Shown here piece by piece: positions 1 through 8,719 of a DNA stretch of 47,899 nt (position 1 is its first letter; every line of letters begins with the position of its first letter). The DNA lies in the NCBI GenBank assembly GCA_020630735.1, contig JAHDIP010000017.1, positions 1 through 47,899 of the forward strand. Reading direction: 5' to 3'. The stretch comes from Saprospiraceae bacterium (lineage in GTDB: Bacteria > Bacteroidota > Bacteroidia > Chitinophagales > Saprospiraceae). Under the pieces are notes generated by a model. It was not told the origin of the DNA. It saw only the letters and a program-made list of their open reading frames with translations, and made no database searches. The translations under genes and the position numbers were made by a program.

Positions 1-56
1 AAACTACGCTTAGCGGATTGGGTTGTTTTTTGGACTTAAAGTAAATTTTTAAACAA

Positions 57-968
57 ATGAAAAACCAAATTACATACATTTTTATGTTGATAAGTATGTT
101 GATATCTTGTCAACATATCGAAAACACTCCTTCAGTTACTAAAACATCATCAATTTCAAAAACGAATAATTCTTTAATAGACTACCAGCGATTGATGAAA
201 ATCAATTCTCCTTTCGAAAAGTCAGTTGAACTTTATGCAATAGAGTATACAAGTGATGGTTTAAGCATTACGGGGTACATAGCCAAGCCAAAAGGAGATT
301 CGACGTTTCCGGCTATTATTTATAATAGAGCAGGATTTGCAGATGCTTCAACGATTGCTCGACAAGAGCTTAACTATATTGCACAGATTGCATCTAAAGG
401 GTATGTTGTTCTAGCCTCTCAGTATCGAGGCAATATATTTAGTGATGGGAAAGATGAATTTGGTGGAAAGGATATTAATGATGTACTTAATTTAATTGAT
501 CTCGCAGAAAGTTTACTCTATGTTAATAAAGATAAGATTGGAATGCTTGGGTTTGCTAGAGGAGGTATGATGACACTAAAGGCAGCAAGAATGAATAAAA
601 AACTCAAAGCAATAGCTGTAGTAGGAACTCCATCAGACTATTTATTAGTAGCTCAAAATCGACCTAAGATATATCATACATTCTACAAAAAAATATTGGG
701 AGACATAGATACAAATAAAGAAGCATATATTGATCGGTCGGCTAATAATTGGGCTGAAGAAATAGATACTCCAGTTTTGTTACTGCATGCATCTAACGAT
801 AATCGAGTAAAACTTAGTCATTCCGAAAACTTAGCAGCAGCTTTTAAAAAGCATAAGATAGAACACAAATTAGTCATCTATGAAATAGACAATGGTTCAG
901 TAGAAAATAATTTACAAAATCTTCGAGATACCGAACTTCTTGCATGGTTCGGAGAAAAACTGAAGTAA
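57..968 (+). CDS. Lipoprotein alpha/beta hydrolase of the prolyl-oligopeptidase (S9) type, probably catalytically inactive
   Basis: The protein has 303 residues. It starts with a short lipoprotein signal peptide whose lipobox is LISC (Cys18), so it is probably anchored in the periplasm or outer membrane. The rest follows the S9/dienelactone-hydrolase fold: a strand with GYVVLASQYRG (oxyanion region) near residue 120, then the nucleophile-elbow region IGMLGFARGG. In active family members the elbow is GxSxGG; here the serine position is Ala167. The acid region (LLLHASNDNRV) keeps an Asp, but the C-terminal segment, where an HG or HGF motif with the catalytic His normally lies, reads EIDNGSVENN and has no His. 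Two of three triad residues therefore appear to be lost, while the fold is intact and the frame open. It may be a binding or scaffold pseudo-enzyme. The fold assignment is solid; the function is unknown. Confidence 0.8.
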   Translation: MKNQITYIFMLISMLISCQHIENTPSVTKTSSISKTNNSLIDYQRLMKINSPFEKSVELYAIEYTSDGLSITGYIAKPKGDSTFPAIIYNRAGFADASTIARQELNYIAQIASKGYVVLASQYRGNIFSDGKDEFGGKDINDVLNLIDLAESLLYVNKDKIGMLGFARGGMMTLKAARMNKKLKAIAVVGTPSDYLLVAQNRPKIYHTFYKKILGDIDTNKEAYIDRSANNWAEEIDTPVLLLHASNDNRVKLSHSENLAAAFKKHKIEHKLVIYEIDNGSVENNLQNLRDTELLAWFGEKLK

Positions 969-987
969 GAGAATAGGTGATAACATC

Positions 988-1545
988 TTAAACCTTCTCA
1001 CTCACCAAGACAAAAGCTGGTGGCACATTGATAGGAGCAAAATTTACATCAACATTTCCAAAAACCGTTTTGTACATTTTTTTTGTCAATAAAGAATAGT
1101 GAACTTGAATGTAGAGACCGCCTTTCTTTAAATGTTTGCGAGACGCTCTTACTATATCGTAAGATAGTTCTTTTGGAAGGGAAACGAATGGTACAGCAGA
1201 AACAATATAGTCCGCTTGACCAGCTCCCTCTTTAGCAAGATATTCGCCAATCTTTTCCGCAGAATCTTCGACGACAATTAAGCGGTCATCATTGATCGCC
1301 CGTAGTTTTTTGCAAAAATTATGGTTGACTTCAAAAGAAAGCAATTTGCAATCTGGTGCCATACTATTTAAAATGTGTTCTGTAATGACGCCATCTCCTG
1401 CACCTAACTCAACAATTAATTTAGCATTGTCAAAGTCAATGTGTTTGATCATTTTTTTGCATAAAAAATCAGAACTTCTGGTAAATGTACCTACAGTTTT
1501 AAGGCTTTTAATACTTTCTTTAAAAAAGGCTACTTTATTATTCAT
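988..1545 (-). CDS. Phospholipid N-methyltransferase-like SAM-dependent methyltransferase
   Basis: The product has 185 residues and a class I (Rossmann) SAM methyltransferase fold. Motif I is VELGAGDGVIT near residues 45-55, followed by LLSFEVN (acidic ribose-binding position) and an ADYIVSAVPFVSLP segment resembling the motif IV region of the PmtA / rRNA adenine dimethylase-related group (COG3963). The N-terminal FFKESIKSLKTVGTFTRSS is typical of bacterial phospholipid N-methyltransferases, which convert phosphatidylethanolamine to methylated forms at the membrane. The substrate cannot be decided from sequence alone; small rRNA-methylase-like enzymes share this layout. The gene converges with the hydrolase at 57-968, with only 19 bp between the stop codons. 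Confidence 0.75.
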   Translation of the reverse strand: MNNKVAFFKESIKSLKTVGTFTRSSDFLCKKMIKHIDFDNAKLIVELGAGDGVITEHILNSMAPDCKLLSFEVNHNFCKKLRAINDDRLIVVEDSAEKIGEYLAKEGAGQADYIVSAVPFVSLPKELSYDIVRASRKHLKKGGLYIQVHYSLLTKKMYKTVFGNVDVNFAPINVPPAFVLVSEKV

Positions 1546-1573
1546 ATCGGTTTTTTAGATAAATGAGGTAGTA

Positions 1574-1630
1574 AGGCAAATTAAAATAATAAATTCCCCA
1601 ACTTGGATAGATATTAACTTTAATTTGCCT
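1574..1630. repeat. Inverted repeat with 12-bp perfect arms
   Basis: AGGCAAATTAAA at 1574-1585 is exactly complementary to TTTAATTTGCCT at 1619-1630, with a 33-base spacer. It lies downstream of the OmpA/SPOR gene and upstream of the methyltransferase start (both minus strand). There is no T-tract, so it is not a typical intrinsic terminator. It could be an mRNA-stabilising 3' structure or a regulator site. Confidence 0.5.
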
Positions 1631-1719
1631 AAGAGCTTGTAGAATTGTTAAGTATAACTTGTCAAGTACGTTTGTATTGGTTTTCAAATAAGAGAAATTT
1701 AAAGATGCTCTAAAAAACA

Positions 1720-3957
1720 TTATTTTTCTCTTGATTGATACTGTATAAAGTTCCAAAGATCAGAATACTGACCTGCTTTGGACATTAATTGAGCTTTAGA
1801 TGGTCTAAAGCCATCAATATACGCAATAACTTTGGCTTCAGTGATTCCCTTTTTTTCCAATTCCTTTCGAAGTTGATCAGCAGACGAAAAGGTTTTATAT
1901 AATCCTAACGTATAAGAATACACTCTAGTATTCGGTGAAGACTCGATCATTGCATTTGGATAAGTAGTGATAACCTCACCATTATACATTTGCTTGATAG
2001 CAGCCACCTCTACTTTATAGGAAATACCTTTGATTGAACTATTATAGTAGTTCCATTTTGTGTCGGACATATAGCTTCCTACTGTTGGTGTATCCAGCTT
2101 AACACGCACTGGAAAGTTTTCAGTATTAAATATTTCGAGGTCAATTCTTCGATTAATTCGTTGTCCTTGTGGATTTATTTCCCCGTTGATATTATTTTTA
2201 GCTAAAGGATAATTAGATCCGCATCCTTTTATAAGAATATTGGAAGGACTTACACCATTATCAATGAAATACCCTGCAACCTTCTCTGCACGTTTAATCG
2301 AAAAGTATAAGTCAAATTTTGCGGGACCAGTTTCATCGGAATTACTAGTTAAGAGTACTTTTAGGTCAGGATACTCAAGCAATAAACGTAACACTTTATT
2401 AAGTTCCATAATGTTTTTAGAACTCAATATATCATCGTCTGTATTATAAAAAATTGGCTTAAACGAATAATCTTTAATTTCATCTTCTGTAAACGTTCTA
2501 GTAGGAGTAGATGAACTATTACCACCTGGGTTGAATATCGAACTTTCACCGCTAAATGTTTCTTCTGCAGATTCTGCAGAAGAAGCGATGCTACTAGTTG
2601 TTCTAGCTTCTAAAAGATTAAACGCAATAGGGTTCGAACGTAGACTTTGTTCTTTTTGCTCTGTTTTAAAGTAAGCGGTATAGATGTCACTTTCACCCAT
2701 ACTCGTTTTTCTATCAGAAGAAAAATAAGCTTTTAGTCCATCCTTAGCCATTTTGTAATATAGATCATCTCCAGCAGAATTTATTGGAACACCTAGATTG
2801 ACGGCTTTATTCCATTCTTTCTTAGAATCAATATATTTTGACTTAAAAATATCGAAACCACCAATACTGTTTAGATTATTGGAACTGTAGTAAAGGGTAC
2901 GACCGTCTTTTGCTAAAAAAGGAGTTGTTTCATCATACTCTGTATTTACTGCTGCTCCAAGATTACGAGGAGCAGTCCAATTTCCATTAGAAAAAACCAT
3001 TTCATATAAATCGCTACCACCATAGCCCCCTTCCCTACGAGAAGAAAACAGCATGATTGTATCATTGAAGAAGAAAGGAGTACCATCTCCATTTTCGGCG
3101 ATCATAGGACTTACAAATTTATGCTTTATCATACTGCGTTCTTCCGATACTTTGAATGTATCTACATAAATTTCACTACTGAAAAGATTATTGCTTTTGG
3201 AGTAAAAAAGTACCTTGCCCGATTCATTAAATGCTAAAGCAACATCATTCATTGCACTATTAAGTAGGCTGCTCATAGCTTCAGTAGCCATCCAAGCACC
3301 ATTAATAATTTTTGAGGAATAAAGGTCGGTTGTGTAATGGCCAAATTGGAAATCAGCTTCTCCTTTTTCATTACGAAGCCCACCCATATTACCTAACCTA
3401 GAAGACGAAAAGTAAATTTTATTTTCGTAATTAGGGCTTAAGATTGGATTAAAATCATTTCCTTTTGAGTTTACGTTTTCTCCTAGATTTTCAACAATAG
3501 CTAACTTATCAAGAGAGCTTAGGCGCATACCTGTAGCGCAGCGCATGATAGATGCTTTTGCACTATTTCTGTATTGATGACTTTTTGTTGACTTCAAAAA
3601 TAATTTGTAGTAATTGATTGCTCGACGAAAATTTAATTCAGCATGATTACTCTTTGCCAAATAATAAAAAACGGTGGGTTCTGGATTTTTTTCGTTTTCT
3701 AAGATATAATTAAAATACTTGATTGCTTGACGAGTATTATTTGTTTCGAAAAAACAGATGCCAATTTTTTCTTTTACTTCATTACTACTTGGTTTTTTCC
3801 GATGATATTCAAGGTAAGCATTGAGCGCTTTATTATAATTGGCAGCTTCAAAATATTGATCTCCCAAATTTTTAAGAGCTTTTATGGGTTGTTGTGCCTG
3901 AAGAGTACCCACAAAACAGCAGAGTAGGAAAGCTAGTAAGCAAATTTTATTGTTCAT
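1720..3957 (-). CDS. OmpA-family outer-membrane-associated protein with TPR, PD40 and C-terminal SPOR-like domain
   Basis: I start it at the ATG at 3957 (745 residues) because this gives a clean signal peptide (MNNKICLLAFLLCCFVGTLQAQ); an upstream GTG at 3975 would add six residues. In order: signal peptide; TPR repeats (about 25-140); PD40/WD40-like propeller strands with SSxRxGxxGGxDLY-type blades (about 165-440); a Ser/Thr-rich linker; an OmpA C-terminal peptidoglycan-binding domain (about 500-620) that keeps the diaminopimelate-contacting Asp (SNSDETG) and Arg (SIKRAEKV); and a last ~80 residues resembling a SPOR domain (YKVEVAAIKQ ... YTLGLYKTFSSADQL ... KVIAYIDG). The first four modules match proteins such as PorE of the type IX secretion apparatus, but this domain set is common in Bacteroidota and not specific. 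An envelope-anchoring role is inferred. Confidence 0.88.
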   Translation of the reverse strand: MNNKICLLAFLLCCFVGTLQAQQPIKALKNLGDQYFEAANYNKALNAYLEYHRKKPSSNEVKEKIGICFFETNNTRQAIKYFNYILENEKNPEPTVFYYLAKSNHAELNFRRAINYYKLFLKSTKSHQYRNSAKASIMRCATGMRLSSLDKLAIVENLGENVNSKGNDFNPILSPNYENKIYFSSSRLGNMGGLRNEKGEADFQFGHYTTDLYSSKIINGAWMATEAMSSLLNSAMNDVALAFNESGKVLFYSKSNNLFSSEIYVDTFKVSEERSMIKHKFVSPMIAENGDGTPFFFNDTIMLFSSRREGGYGGSDLYEMVFSNGNWTAPRNLGAAVNTEYDETTPFLAKDGRTLYYSSNNLNSIGGFDIFKSKYIDSKKEWNKAVNLGVPINSAGDDLYYKMAKDGLKAYFSSDRKTSMGESDIYTAYFKTEQKEQSLRSNPIAFNLLEARTTSSIASSAESAEETFSGESSIFNPGGNSSSTPTRTFTEDEIKDYSFKPIFYNTDDDILSSKNIMELNKVLRLLLEYPDLKVLLTSNSDETGPAKFDLYFSIKRAEKVAGYFIDNGVSPSNILIKGCGSNYPLAKNNINGEINPQGQRINRRIDLEIFNTENFPVRVKLDTPTVGSYMSDTKWNYYNSSIKGISYKVEVAAIKQMYNGEVITTYPNAMIESSPNTRVYSYTLGLYKTFSSADQLRKELEKKGITEAKVIAYIDGFRPSKAQLMSKAGQYSDLWNFIQYQSREK

Positions 3958-4114
3958 ATTGTTTTTGATTTCCACAATCTCAAGTACTGATAGAAGTTAT
4001 TCTTTAATCATATTGTACCTGAAATCAAATAATTCGAATACAAGTACTAATAGTACTATTTTGGTGAAAATTATTATTAATATTCACGAACTCTTACGAA
4101 TTTATAATTGAGTC

Positions 4115-4216
4115 TATACCCACTGGTATTCGGTTTTAGGATCGTCATTAGTAGCTATTGTTTAATCTTCAGTAGCTTTAAACATTTGGCAATCCGAAAA
4201 CCACTTAGTTTTGAGT
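4115..4216 (-). repeat. Dispersed ~105-bp repeat (family C), copy 1 of a tandem pair
   Basis: Starts TATACCCACTGGTATTCGG and ends with CCGAAAACCAC, TTAG and TTTTGAGTATA. It is clearly related, base by base over its whole length, to the next 105 bp and to blocks at 7263-7357 and 32869-32975. The stretch 3976-4114 before it has no gene or strong structure that I can recognise. Confidence 0.75.
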
Positions 4217-4322
4217 ATATACCTACTGGTATTCAGTTTAAGGATCATCATTGGTAGCTATCCTTTGATTCTCAGTAGCTTTAATCGTTTGATAATCCCA
4301 AAACCACTTTGGTTTCAGTATA
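4217..4322 (-). repeat. Dispersed ~105-bp repeat (family C), copy 2 of a tandem pair
   Basis: Head-to-tail with copy 1. Diagnostic segments are TACCTACTGGTATTCAG, AAGGATCATCATTGGTAGC, TCAGTAGCTTTAATCG and ACCACTTTGGTTTCAGTATA. The ends (TATAC...GTATA) are short inverted repeats, and the terminal AAACCACTTTGGTTT can fold into a small hairpin. No open frame is shared between copies. Confidence 0.8.
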
Positions 4323-4380
4323 TTAGAGTCCATGTCAAGCTTTTTTGCTGTACTAAATTGTTGCAATGAACTCTATTATA

Positions 4381-4422
4381 AAGAGAAAATAATCGCCAAG
4401 CCAGTGGCGATTATTTTCTCTT
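4381..4422 (-). terminator. Intrinsic terminator of the E2 gene
   Basis: Perfect 18-bp stem (AAGAGAAAATAATCGCCA with its exact complement) around the 6-base loop AGCCAG, lying 37 bp past the stop codon of the acyltransferase gene. The stem base is A/T-rich in both directions, so it may act bidirectionally. Confidence 0.85.
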
Positions 4423-4458
4423 AAGTATCCTCTTATCATCAAACAGATGAGGTATAAT

Positions 4459-5802
4459 TTATATTTCAGTATTTACATCAAATGCTTCTAAGTAATCACC
4501 TACACGTCTTAAAAACGAACCACCTAAAAATCCATCAACTACCCTATGGTCGTAAGATAGAGATAAGAACATCATATGTCTAATCGCGATGACATCACCA
4601 TATTCTGTTTCTATAACCGCAGGTCTTTTGCGGATAGCACCTACAGCCATAATCGCTACTTGTGGTTGATTGATAATAGGCGTACCCATTACATTACCAA
4701 ATGTACCAACATTGGTTAGTGTAAATGTACCGCCTTGGATTTCTTCTGGTTTTAATTTATTTGCTCTTGCACGTGTGGCCAAATCATTCACAGATTTTGT
4801 TAAGCCTACAAGATTTAAATGATCTGCATTTTTGATAACAGGAACAATTAAGTTACCCGTTGGTAAAGCAGCAGCCATTCCAACATTGATATCTTTTTTT
4901 ACGATAATATTGGTACCATCAACTGATACATTTACCATCGGAAAATCTCGTAAACCTTTTACAACTGCTTCCATGAAAATAGGCGTAAATGTTATTTTTT
5001 CACCATATTTTTCTTGAAATGTTTTTTTGATTTTATTTCTCCAATTTACAATATCAGTTACGTCAGCTTCTATAAAAGAAGTAACGTGAGGAGAAGTATG
5101 TTTCGACATTACCATATGGTCTGCGATGAGTTTTCGCATACGACCCATTTCAACAATCTCTACATTGCCGTTGGCGCTTGCACCATTGGCACTATGACTA
5201 GCTGTTGCTACTTGTGGAGTAGGCGGTGCCATCGTCGTTGTAGCAGTTTGAACAACTACTTGAGGCTGGCCAGAACCTCTAGAGCCTACATAGGCTAAAA
5301 TATCTTTTTTGGTCACTCTACCATTTAGACCAGAACCAGGAATAGTATCTAATTCTGCTTGGTTGATATTTTCTTTCTGTGCAATATTTCTAACTAATGG
5401 AGAATAAAAACGAGTACCGTTTGACTTTGAAACAGCAACAGCAGGTTGTGGTGCTATATTTACTGCAGCTACGGGTTGTGGTTGAGGAGCTGTTGTTTGA
5501 CCATTTTTAGAAGGTGCTTCTGTTGCAACAGCAGGTGAGGCTTCAGGGGCAATATCTTCGCCTTCAGTAGCAATAATGGCTATTACCTTTCCGATACCAA
5601 CTACATCGTTTTCTTGAAATAATATTTTGGCGATTGTTCCACTAATAGGCGAAGGAACCTCACTATCAACTTTATCTGTTGCAATTTCCAATATAGGCTC
5701 ATCAACTTCTACACTATCACCAACATTTTTTACCCATTTCAGTATGGTTGCTTCCATTATACTTTCGCCCATTTTGGGCATAATTAATTCTACTTGTGCC
5801 AT
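4459..5802 (-). CDS. Dihydrolipoamide acyltransferase (E2) of a 2-oxoacid dehydrogenase complex
   Basis: The product has 447 residues. Domains in order: one lipoyl domain (1-75) with the lipoylation motif EIATDKVDSEV (Lys44); an Ala/Pro/Gln-rich flexible linker; an E3/E1-binding peripheral domain (FYSPLVRNIAQKENI ... LNGRVTKKDILAYV, about 130-175); a second linker; and the acyltransferase core, ending in LSYDHRVVDGFLGG with the catalytic His/Asp pair. It transfers an acyl group from lipoamide to CoA in the pyruvate, 2-oxoglutarate or branched-chain complex. The Bacteroidota proteins of this shape are usually annotated as branched-chain or generic E2; the substrate cannot be fixed here because no E1 or E3 gene is adjacent. 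It is followed by a strong terminator and seems to be a single-gene unit. Confidence 0.92.
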   Translation of the reverse strand: MAQVELIMPKMGESIMEATILKWVKNVGDSVEVDEPILEIATDKVDSEVPSPISGTIAKILFQENDVVGIGKVIAIIATEGEDIAPEASPAVATEAPSKNGQTTAPQPQPVAAVNIAPQPAVAVSKSNGTRFYSPLVRNIAQKENINQAELDTIPGSGLNGRVTKKDILAYVGSRGSGQPQVVVQTATTTMAPPTPQVATASHSANGASANGNVEIVEMGRMRKLIADHMVMSKHTSPHVTSFIEADVTDIVNWRNKIKKTFQEKYGEKITFTPIFMEAVVKGLRDFPMVNVSVDGTNIIVKKDINVGMAAALPTGNLIVPVIKNADHLNLVGLTKSVNDLATRARANKLKPEEIQGGTFTLTNVGTFGNVMGTPIINQPQVAIMAVGAIRKRPAVIETEYGDVIAIRHMMFLSLSYDHRVVDGFLGGSFLRRVGDYLEAFDVNTEI

Positions 5803-5901
5803 TTTTTATATTTTTCTCTCCAACAAAGCAAGAGGATTATTAAAATTAAGAGTTTTGATAAAAAACATATTAAAAATTATCAGCTCACAAAATTACAGCA
5901 A

Positions 5902-7143
5902 TTATCTTGCTAATAAAAATTTTCTGACCATATTAAGCGCTTGAACGCTTGTGTAGTGGATGTTTTTGAGTCTGTCTTTTCCAAGTTGGAGTTTTTTAGT
6001 TTCTATTTTGGTTGCATCTCCGACGGCTAACCAGATAGTTCCTACTGGTTTATCGGGGGTGCCACCAGTAGGTCCGGCAATACCAGAAACCGAAATAGCT
6101 ATATCTGTTTTTAATAGTTTTAGTGCCCCAATTACCATTTCTTTTACAGTTTGTTCGCTAACTGCGCCATATTTTTCAAGGGTTTCGGATTGTACGCCTA
6201 GCTGTCTTTGTTTGACTTGATTGGAATAGGCTATTATACTGCCAATAAAATAGGCAGAGGAACCAGAAATTGAAGTAATCATATGAGCTAAATAACCTCC
6301 AGTACAACTTTCAGCAGTACTCAGTGTTTTTCCTTTTTCTTTAAGCAAATCACCTACAGCAGCTTCTAGTGTTTGATTATTGAAACCAAAGATAAGTTCG
6401 GGAATTAATGCTTCAATTTCTTTAGATTTTTCTTCTAAGTTTTTGCGAATAATTTCTTCGTCTTCTCCTGTAGCTGATAATCGTAAACGAACCTGACCTA
6501 TATTGGGTAAGAAAGCTAACTTCATATTAGAAGGTAAGCTATCTTCTACTGGTCGTACCGCATCAGCAATAATAGATTCGCCTTCTCCAACAGTTAAAAT
6601 TGTTTGATGGACAATAGGAGCCAAAGGAAAACGCTCTTTCAGTTTGGGTAGTACTTCGTACTCCATCAAATACTTCATTTCATAAGGTACTCCAGGAAGA
6701 GATACTAAAACAGTATTTTGTTCTTCAAACCACATACCTGGGGCTGTACCTTTTTTGTTTAAAAGTAAATTTACATTATCAGGCATGTAACACTGTTCTT
6801 TGTGTGCTTCAGTAGCTGTTCGCCCGAAGCGTTCAAATAGCCGCACGATACGGTCATAGGTACCTTGGTCGAAAGACATTCCGACTCCAAAATAATCAGC
6901 AATTGTTTTCTTGGTAATATCGTCTTTAGTTGGTCCCAATCCTCCCGTCATAATGACGATATCGGATTGAGCCATTGCTTGTTCAATAGAGGTTGTAATC
7001 GCTTTTTTTGTATCGCTAGTAGAGATTATTCCAGAGACATTGATGCCCTGCAAATTTAGTTGTTGGGCAATCCAAGCAGAGTTTGTATCCACTATTTGAC
7101 CAATTAATATCTCGTCGCCTACGGTAATAAGTGTTGCCTGCAT
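5902..7143 (-). CDS. cinA: CinA-family protein, nicotinamide-nucleotide amidase / competence-damage protein
   Basis: The product has 413 residues, full length for the two-domain CinA. The N-terminal MoCF-like (COG1058) domain begins ATLITVGDEILIGQIVDTNSAW and carries TGGLGPTKDDITK; this half is associated with ADP-ribose pyrophosphatase activity. The C-terminal CinA domain (from about residue 250) has LSTAESCTGGYLAHMI and SGIAGPTGGTPDKPVGTIW, the amidase signature for deamidating nicotinamide mononucleotide in NAD salvage. It lies 99 bp upstream of the E2 gene on the same strand; read-through is possible, but I see no evidence for a functional link. Confidence 0.95.
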   Translation of the reverse strand: MQATLITVGDEILIGQIVDTNSAWIAQQLNLQGINVSGIISTSDTKKAITTSIEQAMAQSDIVIMTGGLGPTKDDITKKTIADYFGVGMSFDQGTYDRIVRLFERFGRTATEAHKEQCYMPDNVNLLLNKKGTAPGMWFEEQNTVLVSLPGVPYEMKYLMEYEVLPKLKERFPLAPIVHQTILTVGEGESIIADAVRPVEDSLPSNMKLAFLPNIGQVRLRLSATGEDEEIIRKNLEEKSKEIEALIPELIFGFNNQTLEAAVGDLLKEKGKTLSTAESCTGGYLAHMITSISGSSAYFIGSIIAYSNQVKQRQLGVQSETLEKYGAVSEQTVKEMVIGALKLLKTDIAISVSGIAGPTGGTPDKPVGTIWLAVGDATKIETKKLQLGKDRLKNIHYTSVQALNMVRKFLLAR

Positions 7144-7262
7144 TTTTGATTTTTAAGAAAAGATTATTTATTCTAACTATAACGGAAATAATAATTTTAA
7201 GTTGATAGAGAAGTATATTAAGCATCAAATGCTTTTCAAATTATGTAAGAAGTAAAGTCTTC

Positions 7263-7357
7263 TATACTGAAACCAAAATGGTTTTCGGATTGCCAAATGA
7301 TTAAAGCTACTGAAAATCAAACAATAGCAACCGATGATGATCCGATAACCGAATATT
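7263..7357 (+). repeat. Dispersed ~105-bp repeat (family C), copy 3
   Basis: Opposite orientation to the copies at 4115-4322. It begins TATACTGAAACCAAAATGG and continues TTTTCGGATTGCCAAATG, TTAAAGCTACTGAAAATC and CCGATGATGATCCGATAACC; its far end is truncated or diverged at about 7357. It occupies the intergenic space between birA (stop at 7374) and cinA. Short open frames inside it are by-products of the repeat. Confidence 0.8.
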
Positions 7358-7373
7358 TACGGCGACATAATAA

Positions 7374-8135
7374 TCAACAAAACGAAATTTCTTTTAAGCC
7401 AAAAGCTTCTTCACCATCAGCATGTCTGATTAATAATTTTCCTATGGCAGAAATACCTGTAATACTACCTTCAAATGAACTGCCATTTGCTCGTTGAAAA
7501 AGGGATTTTTTTTGATATCTATACAAGTTTTTTAAATAGTCATCGTTCAGTTTTTGGTTAAACCCTGAACGAAGTTGTATATATCTTACTTCTACGCATT
7601 TGCATAGAGAAGCAACCAAATCATCTAAGATAAAATCTTGATGTGTTACTAATTTTAAAGAGGTAGCATTAGAAGCATTTGTTGAGTAGTTTACTTGGTT
7701 TACATTCACTCCAATTCCGATGATACTAGAGCGTAAATAACTCGATGAGAGCGAATTTTGTATTAAAATACCTGATACTTTGTTGTTTTCGATGTAAATA
7801 TCGTTTGGCCACTTGACTTTCACCGTTTTATCCGTGTATTTTGTAATAAAGTCATAAACGGCAAGTGAAATTACCTGATTAAGGATGAATTGACGACGAG
7901 CTTCGATAAATGTAGGGTAGAGAATAATGCTTAAAGTTATGTTTTTGTCAGGTTCACTTTCCCATTTACTGCCAATTTGTCCACGCCCTTGGAGCTGTTT
8001 ATAGGTCGAAATGACAGTTCCTTCACTTGGTTTATTTTTTGATACTAAATTAAGTGCGTATGCATTCGTCGATGCTAGTTCTGGAAAGTGCAATAGAACT
8101 TTTCCGATAAAAAGCGTGTTTTGTATAGTACCCAA
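7374..8135 (-). CDS. birA: Biotin--[acetyl-CoA-carboxylase] ligase (BirA, short form)
   Basis: The product has 253 residues. It carries the biotin-ligase catalytic core: FPELASTNAYAL near the N-terminus, the biotinyl-AMP loop KQLQGRGQIGSKWESEP, VKVKWPNDIYIENNKVSGIL (with the conserved KWPNDI lysine) and IIGIGVNVNQ. It activates biotin with ATP and transfers it to the carrier lysine of biotin-dependent carboxylases. The N-terminal winged-helix repressor domain of the E. coli protein is absent, so it is an enzyme only, as is usual in Bacteroidota. The gene is divergent from rsfS, with 92 bp between the starts. Confidence 0.95.
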   Translation of the reverse strand: MGTIQNTLFIGKVLLHFPELASTNAYALNLVSKNKPSEGTVISTYKQLQGRGQIGSKWESEPDKNITLSIILYPTFIEARRQFILNQVISLAVYDFITKYTDKTVKVKWPNDIYIENNKVSGILIQNSLSSSYLRSSIIGIGVNVNQVNYSTNASNATSLKLVTHQDFILDDLVASLCKCVEVRYIQLRSGFNQKLNDDYLKNLYRYQKKSLFQRANGSSFEGSITGISAIGKLLIRHADGEEAFGLKEISFC

Positions 8136-8227
8136 GCAACAAATATTTTTTGTATCTTTATATGTTTAAAATGAAAACACCTAAGATATTGATTGATTTT
8201 ACCTAACAAAAATAAGAAAAACATAAT

Positions 8228-8617
8228 TTGAATTCACAAGATAAGGAAGTAAAAGAAAAAGAATTGTCAGTAGAAGAGTTGAATGACTTGATTATTGATA
8301 GTATTCAAGATATAAAAGGTAAAAGAATAGTAAAACTTGATTTAAGACATTTAGAAGATACTCCTACCGACTTTTTCATTATATGCGAAGGAGAATCTAA
8401 TACACAGGTTAAGGCTATTTCAGATAATATTTACAGACGTATAAAACAGGAAGGAGGGACATTGCCTGTGCATTTAGAAGGGCAGCAAAATGCTCTTTGG
8501 GTATTGCTAGATTATTTCGAAACAGTCGTTCATGTGTTTTATCGAGATACTAGAAAATTCTATGAATTAGAAGATCTGTGGGGTGATGCGATATTCACTG
8601 AGTATGAAGAAATGTAA
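8228..8617 (+). CDS. rsfS: Ribosomal silencing factor RsfS (Iojap family)
   Basis: The product has 129 residues and the Iojap/RsfS fold: IKGKRIVKLDLRHLEDTPTDFFIICEGES near the N-terminus, then VKAISDNIYRRIK and the C-terminal WVLLDYFETVVHVFYRDTRKFYELEDLWGDA. The protein binds uL14 and blocks subunit joining when nutrients are scarce. The start appears to be TTG at 8228: no in-frame ATG lies before the conserved domain, and the frame closes soon upstream. It lies 102 bp before ftsH, a common neighbourhood in Bacteroidota. Confidence 0.93.
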   Translation: MNSQDKEVKEKELSVEELNDLIIDSIQDIKGKRIVKLDLRHLEDTPTDFFIICEGESNTQVKAISDNIYRRIKQEGGTLPVHLEGQQNALWVLLDYFETVVHVFYRDTRKFYELEDLWGDAIFTEYEEM

Positions 8618-8652
8618 GTTTTGTGCGAAATATTCGTACCATCGTCGATAAA

Positions 8653-8674
8653 ATAAAACGATTTGACGTTTTAT
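8653..8674 (+). terminator. Weak hairpin between rsfS and ftsH
   Basis: ATAAAACG and CGTTTTAT form an 8-bp stem around ATTTGA. There is no clear T-tract after it, so it may only attenuate read-through from rsfS into ftsH. Confidence 0.4.
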
Positions 8675-8719
8675 ACGTTATAATAATTAGAAAGTAGTTT
8701 TTTTGCATAACATAGAACA

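Noticed and set aside
1720-3957. Type IX secretion component PorE
   Set aside because: The domain set is shared by many Bacteroidota envelope proteins, no other por genes are in the window, and the SPOR-like tail is not part of the canonical protein; I therefore give no symbol.
3985-4060. AAGTACTGATAG / AAGTACTAATAG near-repeats upstream of the OmpA/SPOR gene
   Set aside because: Only two short imperfect words without spacing or promoter context that I can support.
4832-5298. Plus-strand open frames inside the E2 gene
   Set aside because: They are antisense shadows of a well-conserved coding region with no recognisable product.
7297-7497. Plus-strand open frame of 66 codons
   Set aside because: It lies across a family C repeat and the antisense end of birA; no family resemblance.
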